Source of the DNA: CAINVV01 sp037440345
Lineage (GTDB): Bacteria; Bacteroidota; Bacteroidia; Bacteroidales; Prolixibacteraceae
NCBI GenBank assembly: GCA_037440345.1
Contig: JBBIUJ010000043.1
Coordinates: 1 to 19,337 of the forward strand
Length of the DNA stretch: 19,337 nt
Direction of reading: 5' to 3'
In this document: in pieces, positions 7,243 through 15,902 of the stretch
How the letters are laid out: each line of letters starts with the position of its first letter
Position numbering within the stretch: position 1 is the first letter of the stretch
Position numbers and translations under genes: made by a program
Notes under the pieces: model-generated
What the model saw: the letters and a program-made list of their open reading frames with translations, nothing else
The model's database searches: none
What the model was told of the DNA's origin: nothing

Positions 7243-8889
7243 TTAATATCCCGGATTTTGAACAAGTTTGGGGTTTAAAGCCATGGCAGCAGTAGGGATT
7301 GGGAATATTCGGTGGTTTACATCGGCATCCGTCTTAAAGCCCCATTTATCCTCATACTTACCAAAGCGGATCACATCGTTTCTCATCCAGCCTTCCCAGG
7401 CAAACTCGCGACAGCGTTCAGCAAAAATATCATTCAGGGTAAGACCACCTAATGGTGCAGAAGTAGTCCGAACTGCCCTTAATGAATTTACCAATGACAA
7501 TGCCGTTTGCCCGGATGTAGCCGAACCACCCCTTTGGATAGCTTCCGCTTTCATCAGGATAATATCTGAATAACGGAACACCGGAATATCATTATTTTGG
7601 TTTCTGCTGGTTGATGTAGCATCCGGAAGAAATTTAATATTACGGTACCCCATGTTCCAGGCTACTTCATCATTTCCACAATCGAATAATGGAACTGACT
7701 GACGCAGTACAATATTTGGAGTAAGGTTCAACTGGAAGGTGTACGGTGTATTATCGCCGGGGTATGCAATAGCATCATAGCCTGATTTGGTAGTGGTAAT
7801 TGTAATTGGCGTTGTGCCATCGGGGCGGAATTGCAAACCTGTGAGCCATTGCTTATTTCTGACATCATTGGGGTCATTAAAATTGGCATAGAATTCAGGC
7901 AATGTGCTTGCGGGGCCTCCTGGTGTATAAGGAATGTTGAAATAATTATACCCGGCTCCTGCGGCTACTTTTCCCATAGAACGGGGTACATCATAACGGG
8001 CATGATAATTGGCAGACCTGCCAATAAAACCAGATGAGGTAGCGTCAAATGGAATAGCAAAAATAAACTCATCCTTGCTGCCCGGTGAAGTAGGGCCATT
8101 TGTAGGATAAAACATCTGCAGGTAGTTTGCAATTGATGCCAAAGCAAATTTACCTGAACTGATCACATTATCGCAGGCAGCAATACACTCATTATACTTT
8201 GGTGTACCTGTATAGTATTCTGCATTCAGATACATTTTTGCCAATAAAGCATGAGCAGTGTAAAGTGTAGGACGGCCATAAGTAGTTACGCCCGTTGTGG
8301 TGCTTAAATAAGGCATGCAGCTTTTTATGTCTTTTTCAATAAAACTAAAAACCTGTGCCCTTGGTACATTGGGGTGTGGATTAAAGTCGCCATAAAGAGT
8401 ATCTATAGGCACGTTGCCATAGTTGTCCATTAGCATAAAATAGGCCAATGCCCTTACCATCTTTATCTCGGCGAGATTGGTATTTTTTGAAGCACCAGCC
8501 GGCTCGGTTGTATTCAGTATTGAAAGCGTTTGATTGGCTACACCAATGGTCGTCGCTAACCAACCCCAATTACCGGTTACATAACCATTGTCTTTTGTCC
8601 AGCTGTGATAATGCATCTCCTTATTTTGGGCACCATCGTACCAGTTTCCACCCCTTGCAGGCATAATACCCTCCTGGGTGCTAAAAGATTGCTGGAAAAA
8701 ATACTCAATACCATAATTTCCCCTTAAGGCGATATAAACTGGCCCGGAAGCGGAAATAAACTGGGTTGAATCCTTTGGAAAAACATCCGGTGTCAATTGT
8801 GTTGTAACGGCTACATCCAATTTTTGACATGAACTTAATGCGCCAATTATCAGCACAATAAGAATAAAATGTTTATATATATTTTTCAT
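7243..8889 (-). CDS. RagB/SusD-family outer-membrane nutrient-binding lipoprotein
   Basis: The surface lipoprotein that acts as the lid of a SusC transporter and captures an oligosaccharide, peptide or other nutrient. The ATG at 8887-8889 gives a proper lipoprotein signal, MKNIYKHFILIVLIIGALSSC, with the lipid-bearing Cys at residue 21. The 548-residue length is typical. Family landmarks include an N-terminal ALRG-like helix (ALRGNYGIEYF), MVRALAYFMLMDNYGNVPI (the 'RA.AYF.L...YG..P' motif), ARYDVPRSMG, and the C-terminal DIILMKAEAIQRGG, RCREFAWEGWMRNDVIRFGKY (the 'ER..EF..EG.R..DL.R'-type motif) and FPIPTAAMALNPKLVQNPGY. It pairs with the SusC gene upstream (112-bp gap). The substrate is not evident because no hydrolase accompanies it. 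Confidence 0.95.
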   Translation of the reverse strand: MKNIYKHFILIVLIIGALSSCQKLDVAVTTQLTPDVFPKDSTQFISASGPVYIALRGNYGIEYFFQQSFSTQEGIMPARGGNWYDGAQNKEMHYHSWTKDNGYVTGNWGWLATTIGVANQTLSILNTTEPAGASKNTNLAEIKMVRALAYFMLMDNYGNVPIDTLYGDFNPHPNVPRAQVFSFIEKDIKSCMPYLSTTTGVTTYGRPTLYTAHALLAKMYLNAEYYTGTPKYNECIAACDNVISSGKFALASIANYLQMFYPTNGPTSPGSKDEFIFAIPFDATSSGFIGRSANYHARYDVPRSMGKVAAGAGYNYFNIPYTPGGPASTLPEFYANFNDPNDVRNKQWLTGLQFRPDGTTPITITTTKSGYDAIAYPGDNTPYTFQLNLTPNIVLRQSVPLFDCGNDEVAWNMGYRNIKFLPDATSTSRNQNNDIPVFRYSDIILMKAEAIQRGGSATSGQTALSLVNSLRAVRTTSAPLGGLTLNDIFAERCREFAWEGWMRNDVIRFGKYEDKWGFKTDADVNHRIFPIPTAAMALNPKLVQNPGY

Positions 8890-9001
8890 CTGTTTATAAT
8901 TTTGTTTTTCAATTGTCAGATGGAATACCCACATAATCATTTTCGGTTAGCTCCGACATGGCGGGATGGGTATTTCATGGTATACTTTTTATCTGATTTA
9001 T

Positions 9002-12000
9002 TTAGAAGGATATATTTACTCCCAACAATAATGTCCGGGTTTTAGGATAGAAATTATTGTAATCTACACCAGGCGCTATTCCTCCCTGATTCACTTCCGG
9101 ATCTACACCTTTGTACCCGGTAATTGTAAAAAGATTATTCACAGTAGCATATATTCTCAAATTCTTGACATACTTATTTATATCTTTTATAGCATAGCCC
9201 AATGTAGCGTTATCAAACCTGATATAACTCCCGTTTTCAATAAAACGGTCAGAATACCTGAATGCATTTCCATCTTTGGGCGATTCATTGGCGGCATCTA
9301 CAAGGATGTTTGTACTCATAGCCGTAGTTGGCCTGAACAAATCGGCACGGGTCGCATCGAATATTTTATTTCCAAACACACCCCTGATAAATATACTCAG
9401 GTCAAAAGCTTTATACCGAAATGTATTGGTCCATCCCAATAAAAATTTAGGCTGAGCATCACCCGCATAATGGAAATCGGCACTGGTAGGGGCAGTTGTT
9501 AATTTACCGTGGGCATCAATGAACTGCGAAACACCGCTTGCATCTTTACCTGCATATTGAAGGGTTAAAAACTGACCCAATGGATGACCTTCCTTTAAAA
9601 CCTGCAAAGAGCTTCCTGATTGTCCGCTACCCTCAGGATAGACCATTCTTACAGAATCACCACCCTGAAATAATGGGTTCCTTAAACTTGTAATGACATT
9701 TTTGTTATGAGCCAGGTTAAAATTGGTTCTCCAGACAAAATCCTTCTTCTCAACAGGAGTTAGGTTTAAACTCAATTCAATCCCCTTGTTGTTGATAGAA
9801 CCTCCATTGGCGGTAATATTTCCGGTAGGAACAAGCATAGGATCCACCTTGTAACCATATATCATACCGGTAGTATTCTTGTTATACCAATCCACGGATC
9901 CACTGACTTTACCTTTTAATATGGTAAAATCAAAACCAATATTTGAAGTGGCAGTTTTTTCCCATTGCAGATCGAAATTTGCCGCTTGCGTGGGTCCATA
10001 AGCAGAGGTTAACCCAACACCATTGTAATAATAGGTGCCCATTCCACCGGAAATAAACTGGGCTGTATAGGCATTAAATCCAGTGGCATTACCGGTAACA
10101 CCATAGCTGACCCTCAATTTTAAATCGTTAAAAAGCTGCTGTTTTTTCATAAACCCTTCCTGGCTAATTCTCCAGGCACCACCAATTGAGGGAAATATAC
10201 CCCATTGATTGTTTTTCCCAAAAACAGAACTTCCATCCCTCCTTAAAGAACCCTGAATCAAATATTTATCCTTGTAACTATAGTTTAACCTTCCAAAATC
10301 TGAAATTAACAGGGAACGCTCATATCTTGTACCTTGGCCAAAGTATAAGCCATTGTTATAGCCAGCAGGGGTACTCAATGTTAAATTATTATAAGCTGTA
10401 TTATCTACCGGGAAATTACTTGTGGTAACATCGAAACCGTCACCGATTACATTATCCTGATAAGAATAGCCAATTACTGCATTGATAGTATGATCTCCTA
10501 TTTTTTTATCCCAGGTCACAAATGTTTCCAGTAACTTTTTAGTATCCTGAAATGAACTCCTGTTGGCCTGGCCATTTTTACCAAAAGTCTGGAGAGTATG
10601 ACCGCTCGATCCGGGGTCAGGATTGTCATACATACCAACATAATTTGTGGTAAAATACTTATCCAAATAAGAACCAAACAGGTACGATGAATTCTGGAAA
10701 GAAAGATTTAAATCGTAAGTGAGTCCGAAAGGCAATTTAACCTGGGTGTTGAAGCTACCTATCAACAGGTTGGTCTTGGTATTCATCTGGCTATGGTTCA
10801 GCATGGCCACAGGATTATAGTAACCTGATTTTACAAAATTTTGAAAGTAAGTGTCATCCCCATTTTTTACTGGCGATACCGGCAGGTACAAAGCTGATTG
10901 CAACAAAACAGTATTGCGGTATGGAACATCATTGGCGCTATTATTTGAATTGCTTACGTTCAAACTAAATTTTACTTTATCGTTAAACGCGAATTGCTCC
11001 ATCGCCAAATGCGCTATAATACGCTGCATGTCACTGTTTAGAATAATACCTTCTTTAGTCATGTAGTTGACACTTGCATTGTATGTACTATGCTCGTTCC
11101 CTCCGCTAAATGAGAGGTTATGGTTTTGGGAAAAGGCTGAACTTTTTTCAACCGCTTTTTGCCAATTGGTGTTGGCTCCTTTGTTATCGGCCGGCGTAAA
11201 GGATAAACCATTCTTTTTTACAAAATCTGTTAGTTGGGTGGCATTCATCATATCCAACTGGTTGGAAACTGTTTCAGTTGTCACATATCCGCTATAAGTA
11301 ACCTGCATCTGGCCTTTCTTTCCTTTTTTGGAGGTAATCATTATCACACCATTGGCAGCGCGGTTTCCATAGATAGCCGTTGCAGCTGCATCTTTTAAAA
11401 TTTCGATTGTGGCAATATCGTCAGGGGCAATCATAGAAATATCAACACCAGGAACACCGTCTATTACATAAAAAGGTCCCTGAGAGCTGTTCAATGTTGA
11501 AGCTCCGCGCAAAATAACCGATGCATTCCTGTTGGGGTCACCGCTCGAGGAAATATTCAGTCCAGGTACTTTACCCTGCAACAATTGGCCAACATCGCTG
11601 ATTGGTCCTTTATTCAATTCGTCGGCTTTTACTGAAGTTACAGCGCTTGTCAGTTTTTTGCGTGAACTACTACCATATCCAACAACAACAACCTCATCAA
11701 CCCCGACAGTCTCTTCTTCCAAAATTATGTTTATGGTCGATTTGTTCTCTACCATTATCTCCTGCATTTTCATCCCTATAAATGAAAATTGCAAAACTGC
11801 ATTTCCCGGGATACTGGCGAATGAGTAACTACCGCCTGAATCGGTAATTGTACCGGTAGTGGTTCCTTTTATTGCTACAGAGACGCCTGGCAGGGAGGCT
11901 CCGGCCTTATCTGTAACTTTCCCCGAAACCTTCCTGCTTTGTTGCGAGACGGCTTCCATCGAAGCAGCTTCGCCTTGTTTATGAATAATAATCAATCTGT

Positions 12001-12337
12001 TGTTAATGGTATAGGTCAAATCGGTACCCGATAAAATATCATCGAGAATTTTATTGACAACCTGATTATCCGCTTCTACATCTACTTTTCTCGAGAGATC
12101 GATCTGGTTGATATTGTAGAAAAACGAAAATTCCGATTGCTTTTCAATGTTTTCGAAGACCTGCCCTATTGAAAGGTTTTGACCCGAGATTTTTAATAGT
12201 GTTGTTTGAGAATAAGTTGCTGCCGAAATCTGGAGAATCGCAACGAACAGAATTAGTGTGACTAGTTTCATAATTCGGAAAATTTGATCAAAGTCATGGA
12301 AAGACTTACCGCTCGGGTGAATCAATTTTTTTTTCAT
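9002..12337 (-). CDS. SusC/RagA-family TonB-dependent outer-membrane transporter with STN domain
   Basis: A 1111-residue TonB-dependent transporter. In order: a cytoplasmic-looking leader followed by a signal peptide at about residues 23-44 (MKLVTLILFVAILQISAATYSQ; the long pre-leader is common in this family), an STN signalling domain (about 46-119), a carboxypeptidase-regulatory-like beta-sandwich (136-207), a TonB-box region VDEVVVVGYG (213-222), the plug (about 225-340; VILRGASTL, GPFYVIDGVPG, IEILKDAAATAIYGNRAANGVIMITSKKG) and a large beta-barrel ending LLLGVNISF. The STN domain talks to a periplasmic FecR, here encoded just upstream, so ligand binding should release the ECF sigma factor. 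Together with the SusD gene it forms a TonB-energised import complex. Confidence 0.97.
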   Translation of the reverse strand: MKKKLIHPSGKSFHDFDQIFRIMKLVTLILFVAILQISAATYSQTTLLKISGQNLSIGQVFENIEKQSEFSFFYNINQIDLSRKVDVEADNQVVNKILDDILSGTDLTYTINNRLIIIHKQGEAASMEAVSQQSRKVSGKVTDKAGASLPGVSVAIKGTTTGTITDSGGSYSFASIPGNAVLQFSFIGMKMQEIMVENKSTINIILEEETVGVDEVVVVGYGSSSRKKLTSAVTSVKADELNKGPISDVGQLLQGKVPGLNISSSGDPNRNASVILRGASTLNSSQGPFYVIDGVPGVDISMIAPDDIATIEILKDAAATAIYGNRAANGVIMITSKKGKKGQMQVTYSGYVTTETVSNQLDMMNATQLTDFVKKNGLSFTPADNKGANTNWQKAVEKSSAFSQNHNLSFSGGNEHSTYNASVNYMTKEGIILNSDMQRIIAHLAMEQFAFNDKVKFSLNVSNSNNSANDVPYRNTVLLQSALYLPVSPVKNGDDTYFQNFVKSGYYNPVAMLNHSQMNTKTNLLIGSFNTQVKLPFGLTYDLNLSFQNSSYLFGSYLDKYFTTNYVGMYDNPDPGSSGHTLQTFGKNGQANRSSFQDTKKLLETFVTWDKKIGDHTINAVIGYSYQDNVIGDGFDVTTSNFPVDNTAYNNLTLSTPAGYNNGLYFGQGTRYERSLLISDFGRLNYSYKDKYLIQGSLRRDGSSVFGKNNQWGIFPSIGGAWRISQEGFMKKQQLFNDLKLRVSYGVTGNATGFNAYTAQFISGGMGTYYYNGVGLTSAYGPTQAANFDLQWEKTATSNIGFDFTILKGKVSGSVDWYNKNTTGMIYGYKVDPMLVPTGNITANGGSINNKGIELSLNLTPVEKKDFVWRTNFNLAHNKNVITSLRNPLFQGGDSVRMVYPEGSGQSGSSLQVLKEGHPLGQFLTLQYAGKDASGVSQFIDAHGKLTTAPTSADFHYAGDAQPKFLLGWTNTFRYKAFDLSIFIRGVFGNKIFDATRADLFRPTTAMSTNILVDAANESPKDGNAFRYSDRFIENGSYIRFDNATLGYAIKDINKYVKNLRIYATVNNLFTITGYKGVDPEVNQGGIAPGVDYNNFYPKTRTLLLGVNISF

Positions 12338-12384
12338 ACATTTGTGATGTTAAGACAATTAATAAATTTTTGTTGATTGTTTCT

Positions 12385-12417
12385 GAAGACGAATAGTTGT
12401 GGCGACGATTCGTCTTC
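12385..12417. repeat. 10-bp inverted repeat between fecR and susC genes
   Basis: Exact arms GAAGACGAAT (12385-12394) and ATTCGTCTTC (12408-12417) enclose a 13-nt loop. The T run (12418-12423) follows on the plus strand, which is the wrong side for terminating the minus-strand fecR transcript. It may instead be an mRNA structure in the SusC leader or a regulatory inverted repeat. Confidence 0.6.
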
Positions 12418-12471
12418 TTTTTTCTCTGCTCTTGTTCTTTAAATATTCATCATAGGCATCTTGTTAAGAGA

Positions 12472-13461
12472 TTAGTTATTTGGTTTGTATGTAATTTTAA
12501 ATTCCCTGAATGTCGATTTTTGATAACTAATTGGTGATGTCATTTCTAAAGCGTCAAGTACCTGCCAGATTGTTTCCTGATTTTTAAATCTTCCTGAATA
12601 GGAATACGATTCAAGTTTTTTCCCTGACCAGACCAATTTTACGTCATACCATCGTTCAAGTCGTTTAACCAATTCAGGAAAAGGAATACTATTGAAAACA
12701 AATTCTCCGTCCTTCCAGGCCAATTCCGATCCAACATCAACAGTGGTCTGAGCATAGTTGCCTCCTGAACGGTTTAGTTTAAATCTTTCGCCGGGGGCAA
12801 TCTTAAATGTCTGATTTGACTTAAGCATTCGCAAATCAACATTCCCTTCTGCCAACGTAGTATTTGAGAACGAATCGTTATCATACGCACAAACATTAAA
12901 CTGGGTACCCGTCGCTTTAACTTCAAAATCCGCCGTATTGACAATAAAAGGGTGTTTTTTGTCGGCTTTGACCTTAAAGAACCCTTCACCTGTCAATGTG
13001 ACGCACCGGGTACCTGAGTTGTACTCATTTGAATATGTCAGGGAGCTGCCGGAATTAAGGTTAACTTCTGTTCCATCAAACAATACAAGTTTGGAACGCG
13101 AACCTAATGGAACGGAATAAACACTTAGGTGATGTGCTTCTTCAACGGTTCCATTTGGAATTAAAGCATTGCCGACCAAGGCAATAACAAGAATGGCTGC
13201 TACAGCGACAATTCTGTAAATAAGGATGGTCCGGGCCCTTTTACTCTTTTCAAGTTGTGTTTTATAGAAAACGACCAATTGTTCGCTTGATTTCGAATCT
13301 TTATGATTGGTAGTATCCCATAAATCTTTAATCTGTAAATACTCCTTACTGTTATCCTGAGATCTGTTAATCCATTCCAGTAATTCCGTTTTCTCAACTT
13401 CGGTGCAATCTCCGTTCAGATATCGGGCTATGAGGTTTCCTGTTTGTGGCTCGTCTTTCAC
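12472..13461 (-). CDS. FecR-family anti-sigma factor
   Basis: A 329-residue inner-membrane regulator that holds the cognate ECF sigma factor until the SusC STN domain signals substrate. Domains: a cytoplasmic sigma-binding region (1-78, IARYLNGDCTEVEKTELLEWINRSQDN), one transmembrane helix (about 79-101, rich in I, A, V and L), a periplasmic FecR domain (about 115-212; VPLGSRSKLVLFDGTEVNLNSGSSLTYS and GEGFFKVKADKKHPFIVNT are typical), and a C-terminal STN-like DUF4974 domain (about 250-325; FVFNSIPFPELVKRLERWYDVKLVW). It lies between the sigma factor and the transporter gene on the same strand, the classic order for this signalling system. Confidence 0.95.
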   Translation of the reverse strand: MKDEPQTGNLIARYLNGDCTEVEKTELLEWINRSQDNSKEYLQIKDLWDTTNHKDSKSSEQLVVFYKTQLEKSKRARTILIYRIVAVAAILVIALVGNALIPNGTVEEAHHLSVYSVPLGSRSKLVLFDGTEVNLNSGSSLTYSNEYNSGTRCVTLTGEGFFKVKADKKHPFIVNTADFEVKATGTQFNVCAYDNDSFSNTTLAEGNVDLRMLKSNQTFKIAPGERFKLNRSGGNYAQTTVDVGSELAWKDGEFVFNSIPFPELVKRLERWYDVKLVWSGKKLESYSYSGRFKNQETIWQVLDALEMTSPISYQKSTFREFKITYKPNN

Positions 13462-13506
13462 ACGTAAATAATTTAGTTAAATATCTGATTGTCTGCTCGT
13501 ACGTAT

Positions 13507-13562
13507 GGAACCCTCAGGATTGTTTACATGCCCTTTTGTGAACATTGGTTCGTGAGGGTTTC
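13507..13562. repeat. Nested imperfect inverted repeat between sigma and fecR genes
   Basis: Outer arms AACCCTCA (13509-13516) and TGAGGGTT (13553-13560) are exact complements. Inner arms GTTTACA (13522-13528) and TGTGAAC (13537-13543) pair with one G-T wobble. The two nest on nearly the same axis. They occupy the 209-bp gap between the sigma and fecR genes, which is otherwise without a gene. Confidence 0.55.
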
Positions 13563-13670
13563 ATTAGAAAAATTCTTCTTTCTCGTTATGTTCCTAAGAA
13601 CAACTTCACGCAAAAAACTACGTCAATTTTTATTAAAAATATTTGGAGGGCCGGTTGGTAGTCCGGGAAC

Positions 13671-14210
13671 TTACCGTCTCGACTTGAATAGAAACAGCAG
13701 CAACAACGATTGTACTGAAAGCTTCTCTTTCAACTGGGCAATTGCCCTGAAAATTCGTGTCTCAACAGTTCTGACAGAAATATTCAAACGCACAGCAATT
13801 TCTTTATTTTTCAATCCTTCATACCTGCTAAGGATGACTATTTCTTTGTATATATCTGGCAATGAGTTAACTGCGCTACTAATTTTCTGAAATATCTCCT
13901 TTTCTATTAATGATGTTTCTCCCGATTTGTAATAAGCAGCTTCCATCTCTTTAAGCTGAAGCGCCGCGTGATGCTCAAAAGTTTTTACAACTTTCTTGTG
14001 TTTAATATAGTTGAGGCAACTATTTTTTACTGAAGAAAACAAATATGCTTTAACCTGATCATCAGCATCAAGGTATTTCCTTTTTTCCCACACTGCTATA
14101 AATATATCTTGCACAAGATCAAGTGCTTCAGCCTCATCCTCAATAAATTTCAAGGTATAAAGGAAAAGCGGTTGATGATACTTTAAAAATAAATTATCGA
14201 AATCGGTCAT
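13671..14210 (-). CDS. ECF-family RNA polymerase sigma-70 factor (FecI/SusCD-associated type)
   Basis: A 179-residue extracytoplasmic-function sigma factor that should direct transcription of the adjoining transporter genes. Region 2 is at about residues 8-75 (FLKYHQPLFLYTLKFI, EAEALDLVQDIFIAVWEKR, AYLFSSVKNSCLNYIKHKK) and region 4 at about 112-163 (LPDIYKEIVILSRYEGLKNKEIA, helix-turn-helix VRLNISVRTVETRIFRAIAQL). The C-terminal tail is a short hydrophobic run (SLLLLFLFKSRR), common in Bacteroidota ECF sigmas next to FecR genes. Followed downstream by the FecR gene after a 209-bp gap. It is controlled by that FecR protein. Confidence 0.95.
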   Translation of the reverse strand: MTDFDNLFLKYHQPLFLYTLKFIEDEAEALDLVQDIFIAVWEKRKYLDADDQVKAYLFSSVKNSCLNYIKHKKVVKTFEHHAALQLKEMEAAYYKSGETSLIEKEIFQKISSAVNSLPDIYKEIVILSRYEGLKNKEIAVRLNISVRTVETRIFRAIAQLKEKLSVQSLLLLFLFKSRR

Positions 14211-14526
14211 CGGTAATTTGGATATACTTTTTTAGTTGAGTTTAAAAATTGTAAAAGTATCATTTTTCTGTTTTCCCCGTCACAACTCCCCAAGGTGCCT
14301 CATCCTGGGAAGCAGCTTGATAGCATTTGCGCTGTCCGTCACCGTAAGCTTGCCTATTGGAATGTGGCCGAACACCGCTTTGTGGTGGAACTCGATCAGG
14401 TTCAAATCATGCTGGGCGCCTCTTCTTCTGATATTAGACTGAAGAAAACGATCAGGGTTGTGGAAACCTATTGATATTTAGGGAAAAAGATGCTATCTTT
14501 CTTGGTATAATCAAAAATAATTCGCT
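14211..14526. other. Intergenic region with a possible eroded minus-strand coding fragment
   Basis: The gap between the divergent sigma-factor and hydrolase genes. On the minus strand, an open stretch of about 63 codons without an ATG (about 14470 down to the stop at 14280-14282) reads FHNPDRFLQSNIRRRGAQ... ending IGKLTVTDSANAIKLL, then PRMRHLGEL. It is more GC-rich than its flanks and looks like the tail of some former gene or a mobile fragment, but I do not recognise it. The region near 14494 holds the promoter of the hydrolase gene (entered separately). Confidence 0.35.
14471..14501 (+). promoter_or_regulatory. Bacteroidota-type promoter for the hydrolase gene
   Basis: TTG at 14471-14473, then 20 bp, then TATCTTTC at 14494-14501, which differs from TAnnTTTG in the last base. 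It lies 25 bp before the ATG at 14527. Spacing and order fit the phylum's -33/-7 promoter. Confidence 0.5.
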
Positions 14527-15520
14527 ATGAGAAAAGTATATTTTACCGATCCTGTATTAAGGACTTTTACAGTAGCTTTTATTTGTGTTGCACTGATTTC
14601 CTGTTTTGGCAACAAGGGTGCAAAGATTAAAAATCCTTTGCTGAAGGTCGGTCAGGGGAATCTGTCAGTACCGGGGGGGAAAAATTTGGTACAACGTATC
14701 CGGAATTGGGAAGGGCATACCCGTTGTCCTGCTTCATGGTGGTCCAGGCGCATCAAGCTATTGTTTGAAACCATTTGAAGAACTGGGCAACGATCGGCAA
14801 GTTGTCCGTTATGATCAGCTTGGAGGTGGAAAATCAGCGGTAATTACTGACACGACAATGTTTACCATTAAACATTTTGTATCGGAGTTGGATTCTCTCC
14901 GCAAACATTTGGGGATCAATCAATGGAACCTGTTGGGTCACTCCTGGGGGACCATACTCGCCCTGGAATATTACAAGGCTTTTCCCGACAAGGTCGCATC
15001 GCTGACATTTGCCAGCGCCTGTTTTGATATCCCCGCGTATGCAATTCAAGCCAAAAAACTGCTCAAAACGCTTCCTGATTCATTGCAGCAGGCTATTGTC
15101 ATGGCAGAGACTACGGGGAAATACGAGGATCCGCTTTATCACAAAGCCATAACTCAATTTACCTGCCTCTACCTGGTCCGAAAACCTGTCAAAGCAGAAA
15201 TGGATAGCACCTCGGCAACTTACAACAACAATATTTATTATTACATGCAGGGGCCAAGTGAATTCACAATTATCGGTACGCTGAAGAATTATGATGCTAC
15301 TTCGGATCTCTCCAAAATCAAAGTACCTACCCTGTTTACTGTCGGGGAATTTGATGAAGTAGGGGCTGAACTTGTTAAAAGCTTTGCTGATAAAGTAAGC
15401 GGTTCCCGGTACAAAGTTTTTCCAAATTCTGCACACATCACCATGTGGGATGCCAAAGAGGAAAACCTGAAGATTGCCAGGGAGTTCTTACATTCAGTCG
15501 ATTCACTGTACAATTATTAG
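14527..15520 (+). pseudogene. Proline-iminopeptidase-type alpha/beta hydrolase, frameshifted
   Basis: Two frames together encode one peptidase S33-like lipoprotein. The first frame (from 14527) gives a lipoprotein signal ending VALISC. After the run G7A5 (14673-14684) the sequence must drop one base; then it reads KIWYNVSGIGKGIPVVLLHGGPGASSYCLKPFEEL, with the HGGPG oxyanion motif of proline iminopeptidases, and continues in the frame that ends at 15520. There the nucleophile Ser is in GHSWG (14936-14950), the acid is probably in GEFDE and the His in PNSAHITMWD. With one base removed the protein has about 330 residues, a normal length, and every catalytic motif is intact. The break may be a sequencing error in a homopolymer, a recent mutation, or phase variation. 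If the break is real, no complete enzyme is made. Confidence 0.85.
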
Positions 15521-15581
15521 CAGCCCGGTTCAGTTTCATCTTTAAAAGCTACGCCATTCGTCAACACGGACTGGGAAGCAA

Positions 15582-15616
15582 AAGACCCGAAAGGTTTCGG
15601 AAACCTTTCGGGTCTT
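15582..15616. repeat. 16-bp perfect palindromic hairpin (REP-like)
   Basis: Arms AAGACCCGAAAGGTTT (15582-15597) and AAACCTTTCGGGTCTT (15601-15616) are exact complements with a 3-nt loop CGG. It lies 62 bp after the hydrolase stop. No T run follows on the plus strand, so a simple rho-independent terminator is not certain. From memory, similar ACCCGAAAGGTTT palindromes are scattered between genes of many Bacteroidota, which suggests a REP-type repeat. Confidence 0.75.
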
Positions 15617-15805
15617 CAGGGGCGGTATTTGGTTCGACGGGCTGAAACCGATGAGGAACTATAAATGTGGTTACATACACCTCACGCAGGGCGGCCTTAC
15701 ACAATTCTCTACCCCAAAACTTTGGCATCCAAAAAATATTATGTAAGTTTAAGGTGCCTGAATTATGCAACAAACCTGCCTCAACGCATCCAATTTAGGC
15801 GTATA

Positions 15806-15833
15806 GGCGCATGTTTGGTACGTATAAAAGTGT
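15806..15833. repeat. 28-bp dispersed motif, copy 2
   Basis: Matches 6812-6839 at 24 of 28 positions, in the same orientation. It begins GGCGCA, contains TTTGGT, and ends with an identical TATAAAAGTGT. It stands directly before the boundary motif TGTTGGCTGC of the ATPase/nuclease unit. Confidence 0.6.
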
Positions 15834-15875
15834 TGGCTGCAATGCTGCGAAAGACATTGCATAACGAAAATTTAG

Positions 15876-15883
15876 TAACTTTG
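15876..15883 (+). promoter_or_regulatory. -7 promoter element for the ATPase/nuclease unit
   Basis: TAACTTTG is an exact TAnnTTTG -7 element, 19 bp before the ATPase ATG. A TTG at 15857-15859 lies 16 bp upstream, slightly closer than the usual 19-21 bp, and is within the small hairpin. The short leader implies a nearly leaderless transcript. Confidence 0.55.
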
Positions 15884-15902
15884 GAATATAGAAATTTTAT
15901 AT

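Larger units (their letters stand above)
15617..15902. other. Intergenic region with cassette-boundary motifs upstream of the ATPase gene
   Basis: No believable gene. From 15771 it becomes structured: an imperfect 12-bp inverted repeat (15771-15782 with 15806-15817, 10 of 12 pairs), the second copy of the 28-bp dispersed motif (15806-15833), TGTTGGCTGC (15831-15840), a 7-bp hairpin TGCAATG / CATTGCA (15838-15844, 15855-15861), and CATAACG. TGTTGGCTGC and CATAACG recur in inverted form after the two-gene unit (17660-17669 and 17786-17792). Confidence 0.55.

Noticed and set aside
12385..12423. Rho-independent terminator after fecR
   Set aside because: The T run is on the plus strand, while the flanking genes are on the minus strand, so it would not end their transcript in the usual way.
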